Assembly: GCF_003589595.1 (NCBI RefSeq)
Contig: NW_020653712.1
Location: forward strand, 442,443-506,442
Source of the DNA: Hyposmocoma kahamanoa
Taxonomy: Eukaryota > Arthropoda > Insecta > Lepidoptera > Cosmopterigidae
Direction of reading: 5' to 3'
DNA: 64,000 nucleotides
Part shown: piece by piece, positions 10,201 through 19,494 of the stretch
How the letters are laid out: each line of letters opens with the position of its first letter
How positions within the stretch are numbered: position 1 is the first letter of the stretch
Notes under the pieces: model-generated
What the model was told of the DNA's origin: nothing
Seen by the model: the letters and a program-made list of their open reading frames with translations, nothing else
Databases searched by the model: none
Program-made: the position numbers and the translations under genes

Positions 10201-13200
10201 ACAGTATGTATTTATGTACATAAAGTTCATGTAGGGGTGTATGTCTGTCATATGTACATTGTCATAATTTTTATTTTTTATTCACATTCAAATTTTAATT
10301 TTATTGTACAATCATTAGTCCCGCAGACTTCATTTTTACACCACGGCTAGGGTTGGACCTTTGTATACGTCCTTTAAGAGTCTTTTCTTAGTACAATAAA
10401 GATTTTTTTTTTTAATAAATTGACTAGACTCGTTCCGCTCTGAACCCTTACGCACGCTGCGCCACTGTTGGGAAACTCTGCTCTAGAGAGTATCCGTGTT
10501 CTGCGAGGTACACGGCACTATGTGACCCAGCTCACATTGACCTTAAATCCGCCATATCACAGGCAGCAATAGTTCCAGCTTACCTTAAGAAACTTAAATA
10601 ATTCGCAAGCGGTAGGTCCATTTACGTCCGTTTTTTTAAATATATCCCATTTGACATTCTTCTTTGCGGCGTAACGCATTATTTCGAAGTCATCTCCCGG
10701 TTCTTCGTTGTCGAACTGGTTGCAAGGGAACCCTAAAATTCGTAGACCTGGAAAAACATTGAATATAGAATCTTTTGTGTTTTTTTTATTTGTCACGTGA
10801 TTATGTAGTGGCAATAGAAACCTGGGTGATTTTTTTCCGGTGAATTAAGTTAACGCAATGGAAATTGTGAAAGTTTGTCGCAGGAAGCACTGCCACTATA
10901 CCTATTTCAACCACTAAGATGTACTGTATGTATTTAATAGTAATAGATTACAGGAAATACAGATGGCGTACGTATTTGGAAAGAAAGCAAAATGTTTTTT
11001 CGCTATCTGTGATAGTATTCAGGCTGACCGCCTTCATAAAGTATAGGAGTAATTATACATCAACGTCGAATTGCTCTTCAGGCTTCAGGCGTTTATTTTA
11101 GTACAATGCTTTAAATTGTCACATCAGTCCATCGCCTTACGATTTACAAAATTATATATCAAATTCACTAGTTTTTTGGGGTTTTATTTGCATCTGTGTA
11201 TCAACCAAAGATAAGTAGTAAGATAGTCTGTGTAATAAATAAACAAATTCAACATAGATTTAGTATCAGTAAAGCTTCTCGTCATCATTTTTTATGATAC
11301 CTGACAGACGACGCGCCTATCCATAATAGCTGTAGTCAGTCTTAAAACTCAGTCTTAAATCGCAAAGATCTGAGGCGCACCGCCACTGCGCCCGTCACTC
11401 TGAGACATTAATGTAAACACAGGAGTACTGGGACTTCTATCACAGGAAATCTCGACAAAAATAAAAATCAACACAAGTTGCCGTGATGAAGAAAAACAAT
11501 ATATTGATTCTTAAGTCGTCGTGACAAGGAACACTTTAAAAATCTTCAATCAAAATTTGGCATGGAAGATTGTTACAAAGTAGCGACTCTTATGGAAGTC
11601 AATTTCAATCTGTCGAAAGCAGAAACAATCGATACGCGGTTTCCGAATCAGAAACTTATTGGCAATTGTATCTCGCTGTTTGCACACGTCCAGATATTCC
11701 ATTTGCGTGCAGTAAACTCATACAATATAACACTTGTTATAATGAATCGCATTGGCTCGCAGCTAAATGTGTATTGCGATATCTTTCAGGAACAACTAGC
11801 TATGGACTCAATTTTAGGAGAGGTAGTAATACAGTTGAAATCTCATCCGACGCAGATTGGGCGGGAGATAAAACTGATTGAAAGTCATATTCAAGGTTTC
11901 TGAGTAGGTACGGTTTTTGCATTGTAAACTGGTACAGTCACAAACAACAAAACGTGGCTTGTTCTAGCACCGAAGCTGAATACTATGCTCTTGGGAGTTT
12001 TGTAAAAGAGGCAAAAATGTTGAAAAAATTTTTATTTCAACTCCAATACAACAACAACAGTCGCACACTCAAAATGGTAGAGAATGAATGTTTTAGGAGA
12101 ACTAAACACATAGTTGTTCATCATCATTTCATTCAACAGTGTGTTGATGATAAAGTAGTCTGTTTACAGTACAAGCCGTCAACAAAGTTAGAGGCAGACC
12201 TGTTTACAAAAGCCTTGCCTAAGGCAAAGTATGAGTTGTTTGTAAAATCTTTAAGTTTAGCTTACGTTACCGAACTATTATTTATTCGCATAATTATTTA
12301 TTTATTTATTTATTTATTAAGCTTTATTGACCACAATACAAAGGGTACAAAAGGCGGACTTAATGCTAAAAGCATTCTCTACCAGTCAACCTCTGAGAAA
12401 AACGAAATTCACGAACGCGGTAAATAAACAGAATATTACGGTTATATTAAAATAAATGAAACAAATTCATAATTATATATATAACAAACTAACCTAATAC
12501 CTTACTTAATAATAAAATACATACACTTGCATACATACAAATATACTATACATATACAAAATACTTACAATAACAGAATATGATGATGATTATTGCTGTG
12601 ACAAACAATTTAGAAGATGCTCATGAACATTATTTTTAAAAGAAAATATATTAGGAGACCGTCTGATGGCGTCCGGTAGAGCGTTCCAGAGCCGTATCGA
12701 GTGGAGAGTAAAAGAATCTGACATGAAGCCAGAATGAAAGAGAGGTACAGTGAGTGATAGTGAATTCATGGAACGAAGTGGGAGGTCATGAGAGTCACAG
12801 AGATACTGAAATTTACATTTCAAGTATTCTGGATAGTGGGGATTGAAAAGAACGGAGTACAACGTACAGATAATTCTTTTCTGTCTGCGTTGACGAATAG
12901 GGAGCCATTTAAGTTGAGACCTAAAAGAAGAAACATGATCAAATTTCCGAAGGCAGAAAATGAAACGAATAGCATTATTGAGCAGGCGGTCCAACTTGTC
13001 TAATAGATTTTCATTGAGATCAGGATAACAGACATCAGCATAATCAATGAGTGGGAATATAAGGGAGGTGACGAGCAGGGTCTTAGTACTAATGGGAAGA
13101 AAATGTCGAAAGCGGTTTAGAAAACGTAAAGAAGAAGTAACCCTACGACTAACCTCGGACACCTGTAAGGTCCAGCTTAGTGAGGAGTCAATGTAAAGAC

Positions 13201-15709
13201 CAAGGTTTTTTACACTACAACTGAATGGAACAGACGAGTTCTCATAAACTACTTGAATGAGCGAAGTATGGTCAATCTTGGATATCTGTTTAGATCCACC
13301 TAAAATAATTGCTTGACACTTGAAAGGATTAACAGATATCCCAAAATTAGTTGACCACGCACTAACACATTGTAAATCACTGTTAATGTCAGAAATCGCT
13401 GAATTAATGTCCTCGGCAGATGCCTGCGCGTAAATCTGCAAGTCATCAGCATAAAAGTGGTAAGAGCAGCTAAGTGAGAAAGAAAGAAAATTAATAAAAA
13501 GTGAAAATAAAAGCGGTGACAAGATTCCACCCTGCGGAACACCAGCTGCCAAATCACGCCAATCGGAGACTTTAGGACCCACGCGAACAGCTTGTTGACG
13601 ATCACGAAGGTAGGACGAGAACCAGTCTAGTGATAATGGGGAGAAGTTAAGCGACTTCAGGATGGCAAGCAGAATGTCGTGGTCTACCATGTTAAAAGCG
13701 TTGGAAAAGTCGACGAGAACTATAGCAGTGACCAACTGCTTCTCCATGCCCAGCCTAATGTCTTCCACAACTTTGAGTAGGGCAGTTGTTGTGCCGTGTC
13801 CCGGGCGAAACCCAGATTGGAAAGGGGTTAGAAGGTTGTTAGAAAATGTGTAGGAAGACACTTGCTTATGAACAACAGATTCTAGAACTTTAGACAGGAA
13901 AGGAAGAATAGAGATAGGCCTAAAGTTATTAAGTTGTATAGGAGAACATATTTTTGGCAAAGGTATAATAAATGCCTTACGCCAGACACGAGGGAAATCA
14001 CCATACTGCAAGGAGAAGTTGATGATATGGACAATAGCAGGGAGAATTTGATCAACAATGCTGACAATCATCACTCTGCTCACCTCGTCACATCCTACGG
14101 CTTTAGACTTAATAGAAAAAATTATTTTACGCAAATCGTCAGCTGTAACTGGTGAAAAAGAGAAAGAAACTGAAGAAGAAATGGGCCTGGAAGCAATAAG
14201 TCGAATAGTGTTCGCCTTAATGAAGGGATCTAAAGAAGGAGCAGACGAGAAATGGCAGTTGAAGTCGTTAGGAGCAAAAGGGTAGGAGTCAGGTTGAGCA
14301 GAACATTTGCCTAAGCCAAGAGTTCTGAGAAACTTCCAGACATTAGCAGGAGAACAATTACTTACATTATTATAAAAATATTGACGCTTAGCTGCCCTCA
14401 CCATCCCATTACACCTATTACGAGCAGTCTTGTACAGAGTCCAATTACAATCCGACCTATCGCGCTTGTAAACCCGAAACAATCGATCACGTCTAGTCAT
14501 AGCCATACGAATGCCCCTGTTAATCCAAGGAGCAGGAGGCCGCTTAACCCTAACAGCCCGTAGTGGGGCATGAGCATCGTACAAATTGATCAAACACTGG
14601 TTAAGGTTGGAGATTTTCAAATCAACTGACGAAGCACCATACACCCCAGAGAAATCAAGGTCAGCGGCATCCTTCCTCAGCATGTGATGGTCAAGTCGAC
14701 CAAAATTACGCATCCATACCAAAGGGGGTTTAACTTTCGGTGGCCTTAATCGGTATTGCATGTAGATAAGGTCGTGCTTTGAAAATCCAGGAGCAAGCAA
14801 CTGACCATGACCAGCAACGAAGTCAGGAGAGGTTATGATTAAGTCAAGCTGTGTATCATTGGAAGAGGGGTTATGATGAGTAGGCTCAGATGGCAAGATT
14901 GAAAGGTTCACAGACTTGACAATATTAAGAAGCTTAGTGGATTGCGGAGTGTTAGACAGAAGATCCGTAATTAGTCTTTAGTTATTCATTTGTACAATAC
15001 GTTATTCAATAAACAATTTTATTTATTATTATTTATTTATTATATTGTATTTTGTACTCTCGCACCATATTTCTATTACTCAATTATGATTGCTCGTGTA
15101 AGGGACAGTGTTGGTAAACCTTTTCGCTGACACACCTTCTATGTATGTCTGTGATTATTTCGAATTTTGATTTAAGATTTTTAAAGTTCCTTGTCACGAC
15201 GACTTAAGAATCAATACATTTATTACATACATTCATCACGGCAACTTGTGTCGTTTTTATTTTTGTCGAGATTTCCTGGGATAGAAGACTCCTGTTTTTA
15301 CAAAGTGGGTATGGTGACAGTACTTCCCTGGACGAACTCTTTCACAGGCAGCTCTGCTGGTACTAATCCAGTCTCATACAGGTAACTACTGTCACCATTC
15401 CATTTCCGCAACCTAACAAAAAGACTCACCATAAGGAAAGTATATCTCATATAACATATTAAAGGCATCAAAATTATTGTCGGTCATACGTGATCTTGTT
15501 GCTATATTCACAATGATGCACACGTAGCCTTTATAATATTCCAGTCGTATAATTTCTCCTTTTAAACTTCGAGCTTGAAATTCGTGCACCGATTTCACTT
15601 GATCGTAATCTGGATTGCTCAAAGGTACATTCGTTTCCATTTTGATAGTGCAGTCGCATATACGAAAGTTTTGGTTTTCATCACAAATAATTTTGTTTAT
15701 TTCGGACAT
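7066..15709 (-). CDS. glutathione-peroxidase-like protein lacking catalytic Cys and Trp (4 exons)
   Basis: Join of 15430-15709, 10584-10747, 8656-8743 and 7066-7235 gives 233 codons. All introns are GT/AG, with phases 1, 0 and 1. Family hallmarks in order: GYVCIIVNIATRSRMTDNN (residues 61-79), GLRILGFPCNQF (94-105), VKWDIFKKTDVNG (125-137), IKSNYTKFIINR (165-176), PNADFKMMEKALL (about 186-198). In active family members the reaction is hydroperoxide reduction by a Cys/Sec-Gln-Trp-Asn tetrad. Here Gln104 and Asn168 remain, but the peroxidatic position is Ser73 and the Trp position is Ser167, and no Cys lies in the usual resolving region. I infer no classical peroxidase activity. There is no signal peptide; about 40 residues precede the domain and about 30 follow it. 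The start is ATG at 15709. The intact exons argue against a dead pseudogene. Its large first intron hosts nested transposons. Confidence 0.85.
7584..7783 (+). repeat. C-family tRNA-derived SINE
   Basis: Contains the polymerase III B box GGTTCGATTCCCGGG, then GGGAGAAATATTTGTATGGC, a TTTGGGTGTA/TTGTGGTTGTC body, the AGGGTTTCCCTAGTGCGGGG block and a (TTA)n tail. It lies in intron 3 of the GPx-like gene. The A-box half is degraded here but intact in other copies. Confidence 0.85.
7784..8655. other. rest of GPx-like intron 3
   Basis: AT-rich. A 79-codon plus-strand frame (7855-8094) ends in an acidic tail but has no recognisable family and no convincing splice sites. Nothing else is visible. Confidence 0.35.
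8656..8743 (-). CDS. GPx-like gene, exon 3
   Basis: An 88-base exon between acceptor TTTTTCACAG and donor GCAG/GTATTT. It encodes HEAPGPRVRG and VIKSNYTKFIINRA, the segment matching the family's IKWNFTKF motif with Trp changed to Ser and Asn kept. Too short to be seen as an ORF. Phase agrees with exons 2 and 4. Confidence 0.85.
8815..9576. other. GPx-like intron 2, left part; degenerate repeat
   Basis: Begins ACAGCGTGTCCCAAAATTCA, an opening I associate with short lepidopteran repeats, and continues in AT-rich DNA with no gene. A purine-rich (GA)n patch lies at about 9420-9470. Confidence 0.35.
9577..9732. mobile_element. 156-bp MITE with perfect 20-bp terminal inverted repeats
   Basis: GTAGCTCTCGTACTAACGAC at 9577-9596 is matched exactly in reverse complement at 9713-9732. 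The 116-bp interior is non-coding. No clear target duplication was identified. It lies in intron 2 of the GPx-like gene. Confidence 0.75.
9733..10583. other. GPx-like intron 2, right part
   Basis: No gene. AATAAAG followed by an 11-base T run at about 10393-10413 resembles the tail of an old retroelement. Confidence 0.35.
10584..10747 (-). CDS. GPx-like gene, exon 2
   Basis: Acceptor TTTTTCCAG precedes 10747 and donor CTTAAG/GTAAGC follows 10584. It encodes GLRILGFPCNQF (second catalytic residue Gln retained), NEEPGDDFEIMRYAAKKN and VNGPTACELFKFLK. Length 164 bases, leaving phase 0. Confidence 0.9.
11305..11415 (-). repeat. A-family repeat, first half of an interrupted copy
   Basis: GACGACGCGCCTATCCATAA, AAATCGCAAAGATCTGAGG, CACTGCGCCCGTCACTCTGA, then the match stops at about 11415. 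The missing part (GTGACAGTACTTCCCTGGAC and so on) resumes in the same orientation at 15320, so the 3.9 kb between was inserted later. Confidence 0.7.
11424..11553. mobile_element. left arm of a long terminal inverted repeat
   Basis: Landmarks CTTCTATCACAGGAAATCTC, CAAGTTGCCGTGATGAA, TTGATTCTTAAGTCGTCGTG and ACAAGGAAC all recur in reverse complement at 15163-15300. Arms are about 120-130 bp with small indels. They bound an element inserted into the A-family repeat. Superfamily unknown. Confidence 0.75.
11556..12290 (+). pseudogene. Ty1/copia pol 3' fragment (RT end and RNase H)
   Basis: Carries the C-terminal hallmarks of copia polyprotein: AVCTRPDIPFACSKL, HWLAAKCVLRYLSGTTSYGL, SSDADWAGDKTD, SSTEAEYYALG, HIVVHHHFI and ADLFTKALPK. 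The frame is cut by TGA at 11879-11881, exactly where the family has Arg in D-R-K-S-Y (a CGA to TGA type change). Everything upstream (gag, protease, integrase, most of RT) is absent, so it is a 5'-truncated dead copy. A CR1/Jockey-type LINE interrupts it on the right. Confidence 0.9.
12294..14975 (-). mobile_element. 5'-truncated non-LTR retrotransposon (CR1/Jockey superfamily)
   Basis: Minus-strand frame with stop near 12590, open for at least 773 codons up to 14911 and continuing in frame to about 14972, where homology to the endonuclease domain breaks off. It includes the end of an APE-type endonuclease (TQLDLIITSPDFV, FSKHDLIYMQY), then reverse transcriptase motifs FRPISILPFLSKVLE, GFRPGHGTTTALL, VDFSNAFNMVDHDIL, AGVPQGGILSPLLFSLFIN and the catalytic FYADDLQIY, and a C-terminal RLWNALPD motif. 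The RT reading frame is undamaged. The 3' end is an (ATTT)n-type tail at 12291-12322. Loss of ORF1 and most of the endonuclease is typical 5' truncation. Clade assignment is from recalled motifs. Confidence 0.9.
14979..15155 (+). mobile_element. right remnant of the copia element with possible LTR start
   Basis: After the LINE, AT-rich sequence with CAATAAACA leads to AAGGGACAG/TGTTGG at 15100-15114, which resembles a polypurine tract followed by the TGTTG start of a copia-type 3' LTR. Only about 45 bases of that LTR would remain before the right inverted arm. Tentative. Confidence 0.4.
15163..15300. mobile_element. right arm of the long terminal inverted repeat
   Basis: GTTCCTTGTCACGACGACTT, TCATCACGGCAACTTGTG, GTCGAGATTTCCTGGGATAG and AAGACTCCTG are the reverse complement of words in 11424-11553. 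It abuts the second half of the interrupted A-family repeat and ends 112 bases above the exon 1 donor of the GPx-like gene. Confidence 0.75.
15320..15400 (-). repeat. A-family repeat, second half of the interrupted copy
   Basis: GGTGACAGTACTTCCCTGGA followed by CGAACTCTTTCACAGGCAGC and TCTGCTGGTACT is the terminal part of the A-family unit. It resumes the copy that stops at 11415. Confidence 0.7.
15430..15709 (-). CDS. GPx-like gene, exon 1
   Basis: Codons 1-93 plus the first base of codon 94, ending at donor TATG/GTGAGT. The first ATG (15709-15707) gives MSEINKIICDENQ. An in-frame TTG nine bases upstream is not a likely start. Contains SVHEFQARSLKGE and the motif that should hold the active Cys, here ATRSRMTDN. 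Confidence 0.85.
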
Positions 15710-16530
15710 TTTTGCCAAGCTATTTTACCAAATTACATATTTATCATTAAAAATAGCTTACGAAAGCAATTTTTCTGTCACCGTGAAGTTTCCTTCTTTC
15801 AAAATAGATAAAATATTTTTCTCATAGAAGTTTATTTTATTGTTCGGTTAGTTTATCTACTCGACGCTAGATGGCGTTGTAATTGAAAAGTGTCTCACTA
15901 GATGGCACTAGTAGTATAAATAAGAGCCGGTTTTAAAATGCGACGACCAACCAGTAAACTTCCTGTCATAGATGAGAGTTCTTATACAACAACTTATTAA
16001 ACTGTCTGATAATAATTACCAAATAGGTTAGCGTAGCATGGGATGCGACCTGTCTGGATTATGTGGTCGCTTCCTAAAGAAAACTATGGGTTCCTGAAGG
16101 GGCTATAAGTGAAATTGTAGCCATAATGCTTTCTGTCCCCTTCATTGAATTCTCCGGTGACCAAGTAGTTGACAGCTACTTCCATCAAAGAATAACAATC
16201 TTGGGGATAATCTGGGGAGCGGCACTTGATAAAAAAATTCTTTATTTAACTAGATGGGCAGAAAAATATTCATTTTTTATTCGATATTAAACATTTTTAA
16301 TATATAATGTCTTTATTAAATGCTACGTAAATGTACTTACACACATTATTTCTCCCTAAAATAGCCAATAAACAATATCGACATGCCATTATTTTCATTG
16401 TGTGTAAATTTAATAAAATTTACCTATTCGAAAAGAGATTGTGTAGGTACCTTCTGAAATTTGAAATAGAATTCAGTATTCTTGATTCGTTAGCAAATCG
16501 ACTGTGAACTTAATTTTGATAACTTTACAG
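15710..16530. other. flank of the GPx-like gene, promoter side; no complete gene
   Basis: A plus-strand TATA-like word (GTATAAATAAGAGCC at 15913) and two GATGGC words (CTAGATGGCGTT at 15867, CTAGATGGCACT at about 15900) are the only signals. CTAGATGGCGTT recurs near 22132. TTCTCCGGTGACCAAGTAG (about 16149) has a relative near 53147 and is probably an old repeat. The GPx-like promoter should be here but has no recognisable element. Confidence 0.35.
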
Positions 16531-16644
16531 AATGAAGAAAAAATTGCTCGCCTCATTTATATAATAACATCTTCCCCCGATTCAGAACTCCTCGATATTT
16601 TAACCGAAAAAGCGTTTACGGAGTTAGTCGATGAAATAGATTAA
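16531..16644 (+). CDS. possible terminal exon of an unidentified plus-strand gene
   Basis: Acceptor AACTTTACAG ends at 16530. It is followed by 37 open codons (NEEKIARLIY, SSPDSELLDILTEKAF, TELVDEID) and TAA at 16642-16644, with AATAAA at 16704. The composition is helix-like and coding in character. I do not recognise the family and found no upstream exon in 15720-16530, so it may be a relic or chance. Confidence 0.35.
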   Translation, partial: NEEKIARLIYIITSSPDSELLDILTEKAFTELVDEID

Positions 16645-16763
16645 AAGAAAAATGAAAATCCTTTTATATACATTTTTAAGACGTTACGGGATTAAAATAA
16701 ATTAATAAAATTGAACAAAATCCAGACTTTATTTAAAATAAAAAGAGATTTCCATATTACATT

Positions 16764-16954
16764 CTCTCTCTCTCTCGTCTGAGCGTTGTCCCGGTTGCGT
16801 CCTCAGCAGTGTTGCTGCGGAGCCCGGCGTCCGCTTTCCTGCTTTTTCTCCTCCACTTTGCACGGTCTTCGGCATCCTTAGTGGTGAGACCATTGGCACG
16901 CATATCACCCTTGGCGACGTCAAGCCAGCACTTCTTGGGTCTGCCCCTTCTAAA
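16764..16954 (-). mobile_element. RTE-type LINE 3' fragment with 16-bp target duplication
   Basis: On the minus strand it translates as GRPKKCWLDVAKGDMRANG, then AEDRAKWRRKSRKADAGLR, the C-terminal signature of RTE-like LINE ORFs, and ends in a (GA)n run. ATTTCCATATTACATT occurs exactly at both borders (16748-16763 and 16955-16970), so this 191-bp piece is a complete, severely 5'-truncated insertion. Confidence 0.85.
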
Positions 16955-16986
16955 ATTTCCATATTACATTGTTGCTTTATAAACAA

Positions 16987-17539
16987 TAGAACTTTTGGTA
17001 ACCTTCATTCGATAACTGTGCTCTGAATAACGTTTGTAGCCTTTGCAGTAATGAAGCTCGAGTAATCGTAGGTTCGGTTTCGAATACGACAGTTAGACGT
17101 TCGATTCGGGTGTTGTGAATAAAAATGAAAAGAAATCTTACTATAACAACTGAGTTGTCGTAAGGTTGCGAATAGACTCTCTGGTTTATTAAATACAAAT
17201 ACGTAGTTTTTAAATATTTTTGTTATACATGTATGTATGTACTGAACGTATTTTTATTTATTTACTTATCTGTATAAATCTTTTGTAAAGGGTGGCAAAT
17301 TGTCTTCGGATTCTCGTTTTCTCCAGCCAGAATGTATACACCATCTCCTTTTTCTAGTTTCAATTTGTGTTTCCAATACTTCGTCATCAAGAGCTATTGC
17401 AATAGCTGCCAATTCACGTTATATACATATAAATAACACAACCTTATCACTCAAGAGAAAAAAAGGGTGAGCGGTGGCGATATGTCAGTGTCAGTTAGTG
17501 TCATACTTTCATTGATGAGTTGAATATAAGTACTAAAGG
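16987..17539. other. non-coding stretch
   Basis: No gene or clear repeat border seen. The 73-codon minus-strand frame (16977-17198) has no recognisable domain. Confidence 0.3.
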
Positions 17540-17767
17540 CATTGACTTACAATTATATGGACGTCGGGTCCGCGCTAAAAAGTGTCCGCACTTTTAAGGC
17601 GCTAAAATCGTATACAGAGCGCGACACTCCGCTTTAGTCTTCATTTGTTCTACTGACAGCGCGATATTGCGATGACATTACAATTTAAATTTCGAATAGG
17701 TTGACTTGGGACATTTTTTTCGTGGTTTTTGTATTAGACCCGTCGTCCATTTATTTGTAAGTCAATG
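17540..17767. mobile_element. hAT-like MITE, copy 1 (8-bp TSD)
   Basis: Termini CATTGACTTACAATTATATGG and its near-complement (CCATTTATTTGTAAGTCAATG at the right end) form an imperfect 22-bp inverted repeat. The flanks are the direct repeat ACTAAAGG (17532-17539 and 17768-17775). The 228-bp interior (AAAAGTGTCCGC, TCGTATACAGAGCG, TGACAGCGCGATATTGCG) is shared with 25927-26186. An 8-bp duplication is the hAT pattern. No coding sequence. Confidence 0.85.
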
Positions 17768-17997
17768 ACTAAAGGACATACTTTCAGTAGCTCTAGTTCC
17801 CTACATCGTTTTGCACACATTCCTCGCCCGCATCTCTCTCACACATTCCTCGCACACATCTCTCGCACACTACATTTCTTGCTATTTTGTATCTATGTAC
17901 GTACAAATATACTTTGCTCCACTAATCCTTTTCCACCGGAGCTGCGCTAAGCGAGGCTAGGAAAATGAAGTAATCCTATTGGTGGATTTTTTGAAAA

Positions 17998-18190
17998 GGC
18001 AGCCTTAGGGTGCTGGTGAAATTACAGTCACATGGGACTTGTCAACTTATCACAGGGTGACGGGCACAGTGGCAGTGCCTTTCAGATCTTTGCGATTTAA
18101 AGCTCTGAGTGACACTGCAACTGTTATGGACATGTGTCGCTTACCACCAGGCGCACGACTTGTTCGTCCCGTCTCTTGTTATCGCAATAA
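17998..18190 (+). repeat. A-family repeat copy
   Basis: GGGTGCTGGTGAAATTACAG, ACATGGGACTTGTCAACTTA, CAGATCTTTGCGATTTAAAG, CGACTTGTTCGTCCCGTC, then an A run. The 76-codon frame through it is only a translated repeat. Confidence 0.8.
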
Positions 18191-18657
18191 AAAAGTTTGT
18201 AAAAAAATTGAAAGAATTGGAACCCACGGCCTCTGCTGGAGAAATCTGTTTGAGGATCTATGGATCTAGAGGCAATATATAAATTCAGAATTAGACGGAT
18301 TATTTAATGAAACAAAATATTGGAGTTGAAATACACTTTACTAATTATTTTTATCATAAATAATATGTTTGTTATATCACAATTTGATCGTCCGATCGCC
18401 GAGAACTTAACCTATATAGTAAATTACTTAAATTATAAAATAAACTTAAATCATCGATATAATAATTTACAATTACGAATAAAAGAAAACATTATTTATT
18501 GTTTCTCGTTCGCATTTCTTACGGTTTTGCCCGTTTTATCAGAGACAAAGATTTTACCTTATTTCAATTGTAATAGCATAAAATTATACATTGAGAAATT
18601 TCATGTCCTTTGCCTTTGCAGTTTGCCCATTTGCGCTGGCGTTTAAGAGCGGTAACA

Positions 18658-18790
18658 CGCGTTTGCATCGATGGAATCGCCTATAAATTGCAAGTGTATC
18701 GATGCAGTCGCGCGTTTGCATCGATGGAATCGCCTATAAATCGCAAATGTAGCGATGCAATTGCGTGTTTGCATCGCCGCGGAAAGTGCC
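18658..18790. repeat. 53-bp tandem repeat, about 2.3 copies
   Basis: GTTTGCATCGATGGAATCGC begins at 18661 and 18714, and GTTTGCATCG again at 18767, giving a regular 53-bp period. The unit contains CCTATAAAT and two near-palindromic CATCGATG/GCGATGC words. It ends 17 bases before the MITE at 18807. Confidence 0.75.
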
Positions 18791-18806
18791 GTGTGTAACC
18801 ACTCTA

Positions 18807-19114
18807 AGGCTCAACTCACACTGCCGCAGAGTCGAAGCGTCGCGTCGCGTCCTGTTTTTCAACTACACCTCCTGACGACACGCGACGACACTCGTATTAG
18901 TGCGCCGGGATCACAGTTTGGTCGGCGTCTGACGCCTCACGGCGCCCAAGAGACCAGAAGCCGCTCGAATGCTACCAAGCGTCGACACTCGATTTCATAT
19001 TTGCAAAACACAAATTTGCACCTTAATAATGGGAAAATAGAAATGAATATGCTATAGGCGAAAAAACATGACGCGTCGCGACGCTTCGACTCTGCGCCAG
19101 TGTGAGTTGAACCT
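18807..19114. mobile_element. GC-rich MITE with about 45-bp terminal inverted repeats
   Basis: AGGCTCAACTCACACTGCCG, then CAGAGTCGAAGCGTCGCG, at the left is matched in reverse complement at 19071-19114 (CGCGACGCTTCGACTCTGCG, then CCAGTGTGAGTTGAACCT). A TA dinucleotide flanks both ends, the minimal duplication of Tc1/mariner- or PIF-like elements. Interior non-coding, distinctly GC-richer than the neighbourhood. Confidence 0.8.
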
Positions 19115-19494
19115 TAGGGTCACATTTACAGTTATGAAAAATGTCAATACACAAGAGAACTAACAATACAAGAAAATCAAACTTAAGTACACAAAGTATA
19201 ATAAAAATAATAAATATATCGAGTACAATTATTTTTCTTAAAAATATATTTTTTTATACATTTATATCGACTAGCTTTAGACTCCTTTAGGCGATACAAA
19301 GAAATACACGGTGGTCGTTCGTTTCTTTATTAAACGGCTGGTTGTAATGGCACTTTTTTCAGCATTTTAGCTTAGCAGTAAGGTGCAGCAGTGAGCGTTA
19401 AGACCTTTTCCACTGGCGAAGCGAGGCGTCGCGTGAATCGTGTTTCCGTTGCAGAATTTATAACTCCATGTTGGCAGTAATTGGGGTTTTTTTT

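Noticed and set aside
11562..11903. 113-codon plus-strand frame overlapping the copia fragment
   Set aside because: The overlapping frame at 11570 carries the copia motifs; this one has none.
12788..14563. Plus- and minus-strand frames inside the CR1/Jockey-type LINE
   Set aside because: Alternative frames of the 773-codon RT frame, which alone carries the conserved motifs.
15841..16030. Second solo LTR beginning TGTTCGG with a TATA-like word at 15913
   Set aside because: No matching CA end or target duplication could be found.
18658..18790. CRISPR-like array
   Set aside because: A head-to-tail tandem repeat with no unique spacers, in eukaryotic DNA.
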